A stretch of 56,466 bases of DNA, taken from assembly GCA_913041275.1 (NCBI GenBank), contig CAJWHF010000002.1:1-56466 (forward strand), written 5' to 3'. This document shows, in pieces, positions 12,691 to 22,890 of this stretch (position 1 is the first letter of the stretch; the number at the start of each line of letters is the position of its first letter). The notes beneath the pieces are model-generated. The model ran no database searches. It was not told where the DNA came from and was given only the letters and a program-made list of their open reading frames with translations. Position numbers and translations under genes: made by a program. The DNA is from an uncultured Opitutia bacterium. Its GTDB lineage: Bacteria > Verrucomicrobiota > Verrucomicrobiia > Opitutales > Coraliomargaritaceae.

Positions 12691-14115
12691 ATGGGCAAAA
12701 GCTTATTTGAAAAAGTATGGGACGCGCACGTCGTCCGCAAATTAGTCAACGGTCAGTCACAACTACTGATCGGGACTCATCTTATCCATGAGGTTACAAG
12801 TCCACAAGCCTTTGGCATGTTGCGTGACAAAAATTTACAGGTAAAATATCCACACCGAACATTCGCGACGGTTGATCATATTGTTCCCACCAACGAGTCG
12901 CTTGAGCCTTACAGTGATCCGCTAGCACAGGGAATGATAGAAGAGCTTAGAAAGAACTGCGCAGAGAATCAGGTCACATTTTTTGATACTAATACGGGCA
13001 ACCAAGGGATAGTACATGTGGTAGGTCCGGAACAGGGCATTACACAACCTGGTACGACTATTGCCTGTGGAGATTCGCACACTGCTACTCACGGTGCGTT
13101 CGGAGCAATCGCTTTTGGGATAGGCACCAGTCAAGTGCGTGATGTGCTTGCGACTCAAACTATCGCACTGAACAAACTTAAAGTCCGCCGGATTAACGTG
13201 GACGGTGATTTGCTCCCCGGTGTTTACGCTAAGGACGTGGTGCTACATATCATTCGTATCCTTGGTACGCAAGGTGGCACTGGCTTTGCATACGAATATG
13301 GAGGTACGACTTTCGATAATTTTACAATGGAAGAGCGTATGACAGTTTGTAATATGTCGATAGAGGGTGGGGCACGCGCAGGATATGTTAATCCCGACGA
13401 GACTACATTCGAATATTTAGAGGGTCGCCCATACTCACCCAGTGGTGAAGATTGGAATGCTGCGGTCGAACAGTGGAAGTACTTCGCATCAGATGAGGAC
13501 TGTACCTATGATGATATTGTCAATATCGATGCGTCTGAAATACAACCTACTGTAACTTGGGGAATAACTCCAGGACAAGGTATTGGCATCGAGGAGACTA
13601 TTCCGAAGCTTGCCGAGGCACCTACACAATCGGAGCGTGATTCAATGTCCGAAGCATTCGAATACATGAAGTTTGAGGGTGGTAGCCCGATCATGGGGAA
13701 AAAGATCGATATTGCTTTTATTGGTTCTTGTACTAACGGGCGACTTTCCGATTTCGAGGAAGTGGCAAAATATGTAAAGGGACACAAGGTAGCTGATAGT
13801 CTTACTGCAATTATTGTCCCAGGATCCCAGGTCGTAGCTAAGATCGCTGAGGCAAAGGGCCTCGATAAGATCTTTATAGAGGCAGGCTTCGAATGGCGAG
13901 CTGCAGGATGCTCGATGTGCTTGGCTATGAATCCAGATAAGCTCATTGGAGATCAGCTATGCGCTAGTTCCTCTAATCGTAATTTCAAAGGTCGTCAGGG
14001 CTCGCCCACAGGTCGCACGATGTTAATGAGCCCGTTAATGGTTGCTGCCGCAGCTGTTACAGGTGAAGTCTCCGATGCTCGTAAAGTCTTTGGATTAGCC
14101 ACTGCCGAAATCTAA
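12691..14115 (+). CDS. leuC: 3-isopropylmalate dehydratase large subunit
   Basis: [68 protein letters not shown] aconitase-superfamily motifs. Confidence 0.97.
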   Translation: MGKSLFEKVWDAHVVRKLVNGQSQLLIGTHLIHEVTSPQAFGMLRDKNLQVKYPHRTFATVDHIVPTNESLEPYSDPLAQGMIEELRKNCAENQVTFFDTNTGNQGIVHVVGPEQGITQPGTTIACGDSHTATHGAFGAIAFGIGTSQVRDVLATQTIALNKLKVRRINVDGDLLPGVYAKDVVLHIIRILGTQGGTGFAYEYGGTTFDNFTMEERMTVCNMSIEGGARAGYVNPDETTFEYLEGRPYSPSGEDWNAAVEQWKYFASDEDCTYDDIVNIDASEIQPTVTWGITPGQGIGIEETIPKLAEAPTQSERDSMSEAFEYMKFEGGSPIMGKKIDIAFIGSCTNGRLSDFEEVAKYVKGHKVADSLTAIIVPGSQVVAKIAEAKGLDKIFIEAGFEWRAAGCSMCLAMNPDKLIGDQLCASSSNRNFKGRQGSPTGRTMLMSPLMVAAAAVTGEVSDARKVFGLATAEI

Positions 14116-14150
14116 GTTATAACTAACATCCCTTAAATCCATCATTCAAT

Positions 14151-14753
14151 ATGTCCTCTACGCCCATTAATCAAGTTACCGGTAAGGGTGTTTTTGTGCC
14201 AGGCGACGATGTCGACACCGACCGTATTATTCCTGCACGGTTCATGAAGTGCATTACTTTCGATGGATTAGGAGAGTATCTATTTTACGATGTACGCAAG
14301 ACAGAGTCAGGCGAAGACAAAAAACACAATTTGAATGACCCGCGCTTCGCAGAGGCTTCGATCATTATTAGTGGGAATAATTTTGGATGTGGTAGTTCGC
14401 GAGAGCACGCCCCACAATCGATTCTGCGTGCTGGATATGTTGCGGTTATCGCTGGAAGCTTTGCAGAAATCTTTTTTGGTAACTCTACTAATTTAGGTGT
14501 TGTCTGTGCAATCGCCAGTGATGTGGATCGAAAAGCTATAGCTCAAGCCATTGATATAAATCCTGAGATCGAAATTAGTATTGATGTTGAGAACCTAAGG
14601 ATTTGTTACGGTGAGAATTCTGTTTCCTGTGAGATTAAGCCTGGTGCCCGTGATAGTTTTCTTAGTGGTCGTTATGATCCACTTGATGAATTACTGCAGG
14701 GGGCGGGCGAAGTATCTAAGACGGCGAGTTCACTCACTTATATGAAGGAGTAA
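14151..14753 (+). CDS. leuD: 3-isopropylmalate dehydratase small subunit
   Basis: DDVDTDRIIPARF, GNNFGCGSSREHAPQ. Confidence 0.97.
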   Translation: MSSTPINQVTGKGVFVPGDDVDTDRIIPARFMKCITFDGLGEYLFYDVRKTESGEDKKHNLNDPRFAEASIIISGNNFGCGSSREHAPQSILRAGYVAVIAGSFAEIFFGNSTNLGVVCAIASDVDRKAIAQAIDINPEIEISIDVENLRICYGENSVSCEIKPGARDSFLSGRYDPLDELLQGAGEVSKTASSLTYMKE

Positions 14754-14850
14754 GTTTTTGAGCATGATACTTGGCTTTAAGTATCCTTAGTATATTCTCT
14801 ATTCAGCTATATTTTACACTTCTTTTTCATTTCTACTTACCAAGTACTAA

Positions 14851-14859
14851 CCCCCCCCC
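14851..14859. repeat. Homopolymeric C9 tract in 5' UTR of ExbB/TolQ-type gene
   Basis: Nine consecutive C residues (aaCCCCCCCCCtctataggattATG), 11 nt upstream of ATG 14871. Confidence 0.9.
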
Positions 14860-14870
14860 TCTATAGGATT

Positions 14871-15437
14871 ATGGATATTCTTAATCACGCTGGAATCTTT
14901 ATCTATCCACTTGCACTGTGTTCTTTTGTAGCGGTATTTATTACAATTGAGCGAATCATAGCACTTAGAGCCTCTCGCGTCTTACCGTGCTCAATGATGG
15001 AAGCTTTTTCTTCGGGATGCATAGAGCAGGTTGCCCTGGCTGATTCAGGGTCTGTTGCTGGCCGAATTATTGAATTTTATCGATCGGCTCAGGAGGGTAG
15101 CGACTCACTTGTGGCTTATGCTCAATTAGAACTAAGCCGTATGGAGCGAGGTATTTTCCTTCTTGAGGTGGTTATTGGTGCGGCACCTCTTTTGGGGCTC
15201 TTAGGTACGGTTACCGGCTTGACTCAGGTTTTTAGTGGTTTTTCCGCTGAGACTGGTTTACCAGATCCAGGCACTTTTATTACAGGTATTGCACTAGCTC
15301 TGAATACTACGATTCTTGGCTTGGCTATTGCTATTCCTACTTTGGCCGCTCACGCCTACCTGATACGCCGAATCGAATCTCAAGCAGCGCGTATAGGTGT
15401 AGGCGTGCAAGCGCTCTTACACCACAAAAAAGCATAG
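14871..15437 (+). CDS. MotA/TolQ/ExbB proton channel family protein
   Basis: AAPLLGLLGTVTGLTQVFSGF and TTILGLAIAIPTLAAHAYL are typical TolQ/ExbB TM2-TM3 motifs; followed by an ExbD gene. Confidence 0.93.
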   Translation: MDILNHAGIFIYPLALCSFVAVFITIERIIALRASRVLPCSMMEAFSSGCIEQVALADSGSVAGRIIEFYRSAQEGSDSLVAYAQLELSRMERGIFLLEVVIGAAPLLGLLGTVTGLTQVFSGFSAETGLPDPGTFITGIALALNTTILGLAIAIPTLAAHAYLIRRIESQAARIGVGVQALLHHKKA

Positions 15438-15446
15438 ATTTTCATT

Positions 15447-15854
15447 ATGGAGATCACTCTGCATTCTATACGGCGTCGTAGACGATCGCCCGCTATCAAC
15501 ATCGTACCACTAGTCGATGTGCTAACTGTTCTGCTATTCTTTTTTCTGGTTACAATGCAGTTCAAACAAGTAAGTACACTTAACATTACTGTACCCAAAA
15601 TAGAGACAGCTGGGGAGAATGAGATCCAAGAGCGTATTTTAATTGCCCTAGGCTCAGAAGGTCAGATTTATCTAAATGATCGACCTCTAGAAAAATCTCA
15701 GTTTAAAGCCGCGATCAAATTAGCGGGTGAATTAACACCTGAATTACCTATCCTTTTGGTTGCCGATGAAGATGTGTCGCTAAAGTTTGTTACGGAAGTT
15801 ATGGATGTCTGTCGCAGTAACCAAATGAACACGATCCGTCTTCAGTCTCGCTAA
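15447..15854 (+). CDS. ExbD/TolR biopolymer transport protein
   Basis: INIVPLVDVLTVLLFFFLVTM, the ExbD/TolR TM segment with conserved Asp. Confidence 0.93.
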   Translation: MEITLHSIRRRRRSPAINIVPLVDVLTVLLFFFLVTMQFKQVSTLNITVPKIETAGENEIQERILIALGSEGQIYLNDRPLEKSQFKAAIKLAGELTPELPILLVADEDVSLKFVTEVMDVCRSNQMNTIRLQSR

Positions 15855-15941
15855 GTAGTGATGCAAACACTTCAGCGAGTATTTTCCCGCGTGTGGGTAT
15901 TTTGTATATACCTCTAGCAAGTCGAGGTGTTGCGGTTGGTT

Positions 15942-16358
15942 TTAGTTCGTAGCGCCTAGCTTGTATCGTCCAGGTCCAGCGAAGAAAAGTGCGACAGAAA
16001 CAATTAGCAGCTCCAGCGGCCAACCGGCATCCTTAGCAAAACTGCTCATAGTAGAGACGGCACCTAGCTTAGCGTTGAAAGCCACAGCCATGGTGATAAC
16101 GAGCGCACCGCAGGCGATGCGGTGGTAGCCTCCAAGAATTAATAGGAGTCCTCCAAAAAACTCTGACAATGCTGCTGCCAGACCGAACAAGACACAAATG
16201 TTGCCGTCGGGTAGAAACGGCAGTCCATATTGGGCGAGACTTTCCCATTTTTCTGCGCCACCAACTAGCTTTGGGTATCCATGAAGCAAAAACATACCAC
16301 CGATGCCGACGCGTAAAATGAGGAGTCCGAAGTCAACTGAGTAATTAGCAAATTTCAT
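15942..16358 (-). CDS. DoxX family membrane protein
   Basis: LLILRVGIGGMFLLHGYPKLVGG; four predicted TM segments. Confidence 0.88.
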   Translation of the reverse strand: MKFANYSVDFGLLILRVGIGGMFLLHGYPKLVGGAEKWESLAQYGLPFLPDGNICVLFGLAAALSEFFGGLLLILGGYHRIACGALVITMAVAFNAKLGAVSTMSSFAKDAGWPLELLIVSVALFFAGPGRYKLGATN

Positions 16359-16419
16359 AGTAGTTACACTAGCGCCTGAATTAACTATGTAAACTTTAGA
16401 ATAGGCAGTAAGTAACCAG

Positions 16420-17145
16420 TTATATAGGTCGCCTTATACGGTGGCGATACTTCTTTGCAAGTGCCTCGTTATGTTCGGCACCGCCATCAACATTTTGGCT
16501 TACATAGGTAGGTGGTGTCACGCCTCTGGATATGAGTTGCTCTATAATCTCCATTGAGAGCAAGTTAAGTAGAAGCGCGCCGCTCATTGTAGATGTTGGG
16601 CCAACTTTATATTCGAAACTCGGAGCGTCAATTGCAGCATCTCCAGCAATTCCCCCATTATCTAATACGTAGTCTCCAATTTCATAGAGTTTCTTACCTG
16701 AAATATGTCGTGAATGCGTGTTTTTTGACATTTCTAGCGAGGTTAGTACGACGAGGTCTAGGCCTGCTACTTTTGCTTCTAAGGCAACTTCAATCGGGCA
16801 AGCATTTCGCCCCGAGTTGGATATTACTAGGACTACATCACCACTTTGTACTGCATACTGGTAGGCGTAGCGCTCAAACAGACGAGCTCCATAACCTTCA
16901 ATCTGCTCTGGCCAACCGTCGGCTGGATCATTAATACTACTTACAGGTACGAGTCCACCCGCACGTCTTTCGATCTCTGATGCTAGGATTTGCGAGTGCC
17001 CAGAGCCGAAGGTGTGCAGTACCCCATCTGAAGCGAGGCAAGTAGCGATACGATTTCCGGCTGCTTTGAGTGTAGCCTTATTATTTTCGTAAGCACGACT
17101 CTGTATATTTTGGGAACTTATATAGAATTTCTCGGCAAGAGACAT
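16420..17145 (-). CDS. SIS-domain sugar isomerase-like protein
   Basis: [22 protein letters not shown] and [21 protein letters not shown] sugar-isomerase motifs. Confidence 0.88.
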   Translation of the reverse strand: MSLAEKFYISSQNIQSRAYENNKATLKAAGNRIATCLASDGVLHTFGSGHSQILASEIERRAGGLVPVSSINDPADGWPEQIEGYGARLFERYAYQYAVQSGDVVLVISNSGRNACPIEVALEAKVAGLDLVVLTSLEMSKNTHSRHISGKKLYEIGDYVLDNGGIAGDAAIDAPSFEYKVGPTSTMSGALLLNLLSMEIIEQLISRGVTPPTYVSQNVDGGAEHNEALAKKYRHRIRRPI

Positions 17146-17149
17146 ATCC

Positions 17150-18352
17150 TTACCTTTGGAGCAGTTTTAAGAACTCGTCGTTCGTCTTAGTTTGCTGAAA
17201 GCGGTCAATCATGCCTTCAGCGGCATCCTCAATCTTTTGGCCTGCTAGGGCGCGGCGTAGGAATTGTGCACCTTCAAGGTATTTACCGGAAAGAAGAAGC
17301 TCTTCTTTGCGTGTGCCAGAAGCGTTTAAGTTGATTGCTGGCCAAAGTCGCAATTCGGCAGCTTTTCGATCAAGTACCATTTCCATATTACCAGTACCTT
17401 TGAACTCTTGGAAAATAAGTTCGTCCATCTTACTGCCTGTCTCAATTAGTGCTGTTGCTATTATGGTGAGACTGCCTGCTTCTTCGCAGTTGCGTGCCGC
17501 GGAGAATAATTGGCGAGGTTTCTCGAGTGCGCGTACATCTAGACCGCCGGTCATAGTTCGGCCACCTTTTCCAGAGGCTGCGTTGTAGGCGCGGGCGAGG
17601 CGAGTTATGGAGTCTAGAAGAAAAACGACATCTTTGCCCGCTTCTACGAGACGTTTAGCGCGTTCGATAGCCAATTCTGCAAGGCGTAGGTGATTGGATA
17701 GTTCTTCATCATTGGAGGACGCATAAATCTCTGCATCTACGCTACGCTTGAAATCGGTGACTTCTTCGGGGCGCTCGTCCACGAGGAGGACGACGCAGTG
17801 GCATTCTGGGTGGTTTTCTATAACACCGTGAGCAATATCGTGTAACAATGTAGTCTTGCCGGTCCGAGGTGGGGCAACGATCAAGCCACGGGTTCCCTTT
17901 CCTATGGGACAAAATAGATCCATGATGCGGGTGGTCACACGACCGTCTTTAGCCTCAAGGCGAATTTGCTCGTCTGGAGCAATAGATACCATCTGCTGGA
18001 ATGTATAGCGTGCTTTGCGCTCTTCGATGAGAGCTCCATCAACTCTGTCAATGAAGCGTACTTTGGGATTTGCGAACTTAGCATTATGCTGAGCCTTACC
18101 TTCGACAAAACTGCCCTTTTTTAGTTTAAAACGCTTGATTAACTCGCGTGGAACGAACGGATCGTCGGGCTTAGTTTTACCATTGCGAGAGGGGTCGATC
18201 AGTTGTCCTGTCTTATTTTGTAAAATTTCAAGTATGCCCGATACATTGATTTCATTTTCTTCAGCTGACTCTTTAGGCGAGATTGTATCGTCCCGAGCAG
18301 CCCCATTTTCTATGGATGCGGACTTTTCCTTTGATAAATTCTCTTGGCTCAT
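17150..18352 (-). CDS. rho: Transcription termination factor Rho
   Basis: [86 protein letters not shown]. Confidence 0.96.
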   Translation of the reverse strand: MSQENLSKEKSASIENGAARDDTISPKESAEENEINVSGILEILQNKTGQLIDPSRNGKTKPDDPFVPRELIKRFKLKKGSFVEGKAQHNAKFANPKVRFIDRVDGALIEERKARYTFQQMVSIAPDEQIRLEAKDGRVTTRIMDLFCPIGKGTRGLIVAPPRTGKTTLLHDIAHGVIENHPECHCVVLLVDERPEEVTDFKRSVDAEIYASSNDEELSNHLRLAELAIERAKRLVEAGKDVVFLLDSITRLARAYNAASGKGGRTMTGGLDVRALEKPRQLFSAARNCEEAGSLTIIATALIETGSKMDELIFQEFKGTGNMEMVLDRKAAELRLWPAINLNASGTRKEELLLSGKYLEGAQFLRRALAGQKIEDAAEGMIDRFQQTKTNDEFLKLLQR

Positions 18353-18622
18353 GAATTTGTGGGCATTTGTGCCGACTGGTTGTAAAGGTGTAGGAGACCG
18401 TTCTTGGGTAGGTCATTAGCTGCAAGCTTAGACGCTTACGCTAGGAATTAGGTGTTACAGTGAAGTTGCCGACACATGCCGGTTTAAATTAATGCAAGAC
18501 TTAGTCTGCTTTTTATGCGCCTATTAAAAAGCGCATCTACACATACATAAGCCCCATACAACTAAGCATGTCAACGATTATAATGTGCAATATAACGCTA
18601 TTTTTACTAGGACTTATTACTC

Positions 18623-19081
18623 TTACCCAAGATGTCGTTCCATAGCTTCGCGGCGATAGTCAAAAATTTTGTTTAGTTCTTTTTTTACGTAAAGTGCGCG
18701 GGCTATCTCACCGAACGGTCCAAACGGCATAATATAGTTAACTCGGTCTATGAAGCGAACTCCATTATCAACCTCTGTAATCTCATGGTAATGGTACCAA
18801 AATCTGTAGGGACCACAACGCTGCTCGTCGACAAATGAGTGTCGATCGCGTATGTGCTTGAGTTCGCTAAGCCAAGTTTGCTTACCAATTATTGGAATAC
18901 CAATTCTGTATTCTATGAGTAGTCCATTATACATTTCTTCAGGTAGATCGCTCACAATCTCAAAACTCATGTCATCTGGCGTGATTCGATTCAGATTTCG
19001 CGGGGTGCGTATAAAGTCCCAAGCAATGTCAAGATTTGTGGACACCGTTTGTTCGCGGTAGAGTTCATGAATAGTAGTCAT
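18623..19081 (-). CDS. SRPBCC (START/Bet v1-like) family protein
   Basis: VSTNLDIAWDFIRTPRNLNRITPDDMSFEIVSD; GPYRFWYHYHEITEVDNGVRFIDRVNYIMPFGPFG. Confidence 0.82.
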   Translation of the reverse strand: MTTIHELYREQTVSTNLDIAWDFIRTPRNLNRITPDDMSFEIVSDLPEEMYNGLLIEYRIGIPIIGKQTWLSELKHIRDRHSFVDEQRCGPYRFWYHYHEITEVDNGVRFIDRVNYIMPFGPFGEIARALYVKKELNKIFDYRREAMERHLG

Positions 19082-19168
19082 CTCTAAATATCGTTAGCTG
19101 TAGTTTGGACTTACTTAAAATTAGCTCTAAGTTTGCAAATTATAGATATTTAACCCTTTTATAAACAT

Positions 19169-20074
19169 ATGCAAAAGATCCGTAGTATTTTACAACACGC
19201 TCTTGAGGACGAAGATAATCGCCTACTCATGGCGTCTTCTCCTATTTTTATAATGCATGTTTTGGCTTTGGGAGCACTATTTACTGGATTTAGTTGGGTT
19301 GCGCTGGCGGCGCTGGCTCTCACTTATGTAGTACGCGTATTTGCTCTTACTGCGGGCTTTCACCGTTATTTTTCACACCGTGCATTCAAGACAGGGCGAA
19401 TCTTTCAGTTCGTGTTGGCTTGGGTGGGCACTTCATCGGCACAATTGGGGCCTATGTGGTGGGCTGCAAACCATCGGCATCATCATCAGCACTCAGACAA
19501 AGAAGAAGATATCCACTCTCCAGTTGTGAAAGATGCCTTTTGGGCGCATATCGGTTGGGTCCTCTGCAGAGCATATGGTTCAATCCAGCACGATAGAGTT
19601 AAAGATCTTACTAAATTTCCTGAGCTTCGTTTTATTGACCGCTTTCATATATTACCAGTTATTACACTAATTGGTCTACTTTATGGCTTAGGCGCTATTT
19701 TAAACGCATTTTATCCTTCTTTAGGAACCAGTGGAATCCAGCTTGTTATGTGGGGCTTTTTCTTAAGCACAGTCCTCGTTTATCATGTAACTTTTTGTGT
19801 AAATTCAGTAACTCATATTGTTGGTAGTAAGAGGTTCGTAACTGATGATGAGAGCCGTAACAGCTGGTGGGTAGCTCTGCTCACTTTCGGCGAAGGCTGG
19901 CATAATAACCATCACCGGTGGCCATCCTCTGCTCGCCAAGGTATGTACTGGTGGGAACTTGATTTGACCTACTGGAGCCTGCGTGTATTAGAAAAACTCG
20001 GCCTTGTCTGGGATCTTAGGGTTTACCCTGAAAAAATATATGAAGAAGCCGAAGCCTTGCGTGCTAAATCATGA
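19169..20074 (+). CDS. Acyl-CoA/acyl-lipid fatty acid desaturase
   Basis: Three histidine boxes: HRYFSH, HRHHHQHSD, HNNHH; membrane helices. Confidence 0.93.
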   Translation: MQKIRSILQHALEDEDNRLLMASSPIFIMHVLALGALFTGFSWVALAALALTYVVRVFALTAGFHRYFSHRAFKTGRIFQFVLAWVGTSSAQLGPMWWAANHRHHHQHSDKEEDIHSPVVKDAFWAHIGWVLCRAYGSIQHDRVKDLTKFPELRFIDRFHILPVITLIGLLYGLGAILNAFYPSLGTSGIQLVMWGFFLSTVLVYHVTFCVNSVTHIVGSKRFVTDDESRNSWWVALLTFGEGWHNNHHRWPSSARQGMYWWELDLTYWSLRVLEKLGLVWDLRVYPEKIYEEAEALRAKS

Positions 20075-20172
20075 GCTTCCAAAAGGGTGAGGTTTGCGAG
20101 CTTGCCAGCTAGCGCAAGTTATCTGCACTCTAGAGAAATACATTCATCATTGGGGTCTCTTACACTATTGCT

Positions 20173-20958
20173 ATGCTACTTTTTTGGATCGGATTCTTTA
20201 GCCTAGGTTTTTTAGTAGCTACAATTGCATACATCTTTGCTCGAAAGCGTGGGATTATGGCTATTGTAGATATCATCTGGACAGGGGGCCTAGGTTTTAG
20301 TGCGTTAACCTACTTTATTTTGTTCGATTTAGATTCGATACGCTCGCGTTTCGTATTGATAATTATCTTAGCTTGGTCTCTTCGCTTGAGTTTTTACTTA
20401 TTCAGGGACCGTGTCTTAAAAGGCCATGAGGACCCACGCTACAAATCTTTGGCCGAGTATTGGGGTGAGAAGGCACCTATAAGATTTTACTTTCTTTTCC
20501 TTTTACAAATATTATTCATCGCTCTCTTTCTTATTCCTGTCCTCGTAGCTATGGATAATCCAAAGCCATTTGGACATTTGACGGATATCATTGCCCTTGG
20601 TGTCGCATTTATGTCTATGCTGGGTGAAGCATTAGCGGACCGCCAATTAGCAGCTTTTCGTGCCCAACCAAGTAATAGGCTTGGTGTTTGCCGGAGTGGT
20701 CTTTGGCGTTATTCACGACACCCGAACTATTTCTTTGAATGGCTGTACTGGTTCGCCTACACTTTGCTAGCGCTGGGATCTTCTCTTGCATGGCTATCCT
20801 GGATTGGTCCTCTTGCCATGTATTTATTTCTACGCTTTGTTACTGGAGTGCCCTATGCTGAGCGATCTTCACTTAAGAGTCGTGGTGAGGCGTACCGGCA
20901 TTATCAAGCGACAACAAATACTTTTTTCCCATGGACTCCCCGGAAACCTCAAGCTTAA
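20173..20958 (+). CDS. DUF1295 family membrane protein (steroid 5-alpha-reductase-like fold)
   Basis: Multi-TM protein with GVCRSGLWRYSRHPNYFFEWLYWFAY, the hallmark RHPNYF motif of DUF1295/steroid-reductase-like proteins. Confidence 0.88.
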   Translation: MLLFWIGFFSLGFLVATIAYIFARKRGIMAIVDIIWTGGLGFSALTYFILFDLDSIRSRFVLIIILAWSLRLSFYLFRDRVLKGHEDPRYKSLAEYWGEKAPIRFYFLFLLQILFIALFLIPVLVAMDNPKPFGHLTDIIALGVAFMSMLGEALADRQLAAFRAQPSNRLGVCRSGLWRYSRHPNYFFEWLYWFAYTLLALGSSLAWLSWIGPLAMYLFLRFVTGVPYAERSSLKSRGEAYRHYQATTNTFFPWTPRKPQA

Positions 20959-22157
20959 ATAAACACCAGTTACCTAACATAAGGCTACGGTTAGTAGAAC
21001 GGACTTTCGTCTGGATGTTGCGTGGACTACGCTATGGTAGATTGCAAATTATTTTTCCTAGTGGTACGTGTGAGTTTGTGGGTGAGCATGCTGAACCGGT
21101 ACTTGAGTTACATATAAAGCATGACCGATTTTTTAAGACTGTTATTGCCGGAGGTAGTATAGGCTTCGGGGAGGCTTATGTGAGAGATGATTGGGATACG
21201 CCAGATTTGTCGAAACTATTACTTTTACTAGCGAGGAACCAAAAAGATATTGGATATGTGCAACGTGGATTCTCCTTAATAACACAGCAGATGAATCGCC
21301 TCTACCACAAGGCTAGACGCAATACGATCGAGCATAGTAAAGAAAATGTTCAGGCACATTACGACCTAAGTAACGAATTTTATAAAACTTTTTTAGACCA
21401 GACAATGACCTATTCTAGTGCACTGTTTTCTGAGTCTAGTGAAAGCCTAGAACAAGCTCAGATTAACAAAATTGACAGGATGCTCGACCTCGCGCGTGTA
21501 GGTGATGGGGACTCCATTCTTGAAATAGGATCTGGTTGGGGTGCACTTGCGCTACGTGCTGCTCAGCGCGGTTGCCGAGTCAAAACGATCACCCTTTCCG
21601 AGAAGCAATTTGTATTTTCTAAAGCCTTATTTGAACGCGAGCGGGTTAATGATCAGGTAGAGATTGCTCTTGAAGACTACCGTATCCAGAAAGGGCAATA
21701 CGATGCTGTTCTTTCTTGTGAAATGATTGAAGCGGTAGGCCGTGAATACCTTGATAGCTATTTCAGAATTATAAGCCGTAGCCTACGATCCAAAGGGCGT
21801 GCTGTGATACAGGCGATAACAATTCCAGATGAAAGGTACAAAAGCTATAGTCGCAGTTGTGATTGGATACAGAAGCATATTTTTCCTGGTGGGCATCTTC
21901 CTTCGCCAGGTGCGATACGTGAGCATGTCGCCAACGCAGGCGAAACTCAGGTTCTTTCTATGCACCGTTTTGGATCTGATTATGCGAAGACCTTGAGATA
22001 TTGGGCGCAGGCATTTAATAGCGCGGATTCGCTAGTTGATAGTTTAGGCTTTGATACCAACTTTCGCCGTAAGTGGAACTACTACCTTAGCTATTGTGAA
22101 GCGGGTTTCGATGCTGGCCTGATCGACGTGCAACATGTCGAAATCGTAAAGTCGTAG
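20931..22157 (+). CDS. Cyclopropane-fatty-acyl-phospholipid synthase-family SAM methyltransferase
   Basis: NVQAHYDLSNEFYKTFLDQTMTYSSALF, ILEIGSGWGALALRAA, CEMIEAVGREYLDSYF, WIQKHIFPGGHLPS. Overlaps the upstream DUF1295 ORF by 28 bp. Confidence 0.93.
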   Translation: MDSPETSSLNKHQLPNIRLRLVERTFVWMLRGLRYGRLQIIFPSGTCEFVGEHAEPVLELHIKHDRFFKTVIAGGSIGFGEAYVRDDWDTPDLSKLLLLLARNQKDIGYVQRGFSLITQQMNRLYHKARRNTIEHSKENVQAHYDLSNEFYKTFLDQTMTYSSALFSESSESLEQAQINKIDRMLDLARVGDGDSILEIGSGWGALALRAAQRGCRVKTITLSEKQFVFSKALFERERVNDQVEIALEDYRIQKGQYDAVLSCEMIEAVGREYLDSYFRIISRSLRSKGRAVIQAITIPDERYKSYSRSCDWIQKHIFPGGHLPSPGAIREHVANAGETQVLSMHRFGSDYAKTLRYWAQAFNSADSLVDSLGFDTNFRRKWNYYLSYCEAGFDAGLIDVQHVEIVKS

Positions 22158-22196
22158 CGTCTTGCCAAAGGCTAGCGTATCGCACTTTATTTAATC

Positions 22197-22859
22197 GTGT
22201 CACTAGAGGGAATATCTATTAGGTTACAAAATGCGCTAGACGCTTTGGCGCCGAGTAACTGTGCTACTGCCGTTTCTTCTCTTGGAGAAGCCGATATTAT
22301 TGGGTTGCCCAATAATGCATACGATATGATTCACTCTTGGGCGAAACATCGACAAGAAGAATTCAAGGCTGGTAGGCGATGTGCTAGCCAAGCTTTGGCT
22401 AAAGTAGGGTCAGAAGACCGAATTGCTCTACCAGATGCAGATGGCTTACCTAATTGGCCGCAGGGATTCTTAGGTTCTATCTCTCATAGTCTAGGCATAG
22501 CTATGGCCGTTGCTGCCAAAAAAGAGCAATATGCCCTTGTAGGGTTAGACTTAGAGAAAACCAACCGACTAAGCGAGTCGGCTGCTCGTCGAGTAATTCA
22601 TCCTCTAGAAGTTTCGTTTGCTGGAGATAATCAAGTGAATGCTTCGATCCTATTTAGCTTGAAGGAAGCTTTTTATAAGGCTCAGTTTCCCCGCTGGCGT
22701 GAATTGGGAAATTTTAGAGAGCTTGCTCTTAGTGTTAACTTGGCAGAAGGCACAGCAGATATTAAAGAAATGGATGCTAGATTTGATTCTGAATTGGTGC
22801 AACTGTCGTTCGCCTTCAAAATAGTTGATGACTTTGTGATAAGCTTAGCTTGGACCTAA
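22197..22859 (+). CDS. 4'-phosphopantetheinyl transferase superfamily protein
   Basis: GTG start; RRCASQALAKVG, GSISHSLGIAMAVAA, GLDLEKTNRLSE, FSLKEAFYKAQFP (EntD/Sfp-type motifs). Confidence 0.87.
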   Translation: MSLEGISIRLQNALDALAPSNCATAVSSLGEADIIGLPNNAYDMIHSWAKHRQEEFKAGRRCASQALAKVGSEDRIALPDADGLPNWPQGFLGSISHSLGIAMAVAAKKEQYALVGLDLEKTNRLSESAARRVIHPLEVSFAGDNQVNASILFSLKEAFYKAQFPRWRELGNFRELALSVNLAEGTADIKEMDARFDSELVQLSFAFKIVDDFVISLAWT

Positions 22860-22890
22860 TAGGAAATTAATTTTTCGCAGAACTTTAGCC

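Noticed and set aside
13506-13946. 146-aa minus-strand ORF
   Set aside because: Antisense to leuC, no domain, Ser/Pro-rich shadow translation.
14766-14785. GATACTT-GGCTTT-AAGTATC hairpin after leuD
   Set aside because: AT-rich 7-bp stem with no T-tract; not enough for a terminator call.
18353-18622. Rho leader region as an autoregulatory element
   Set aside because: A 270-bp gap exists, but I could not identify a specific structure or rut-like signal from sequence alone.
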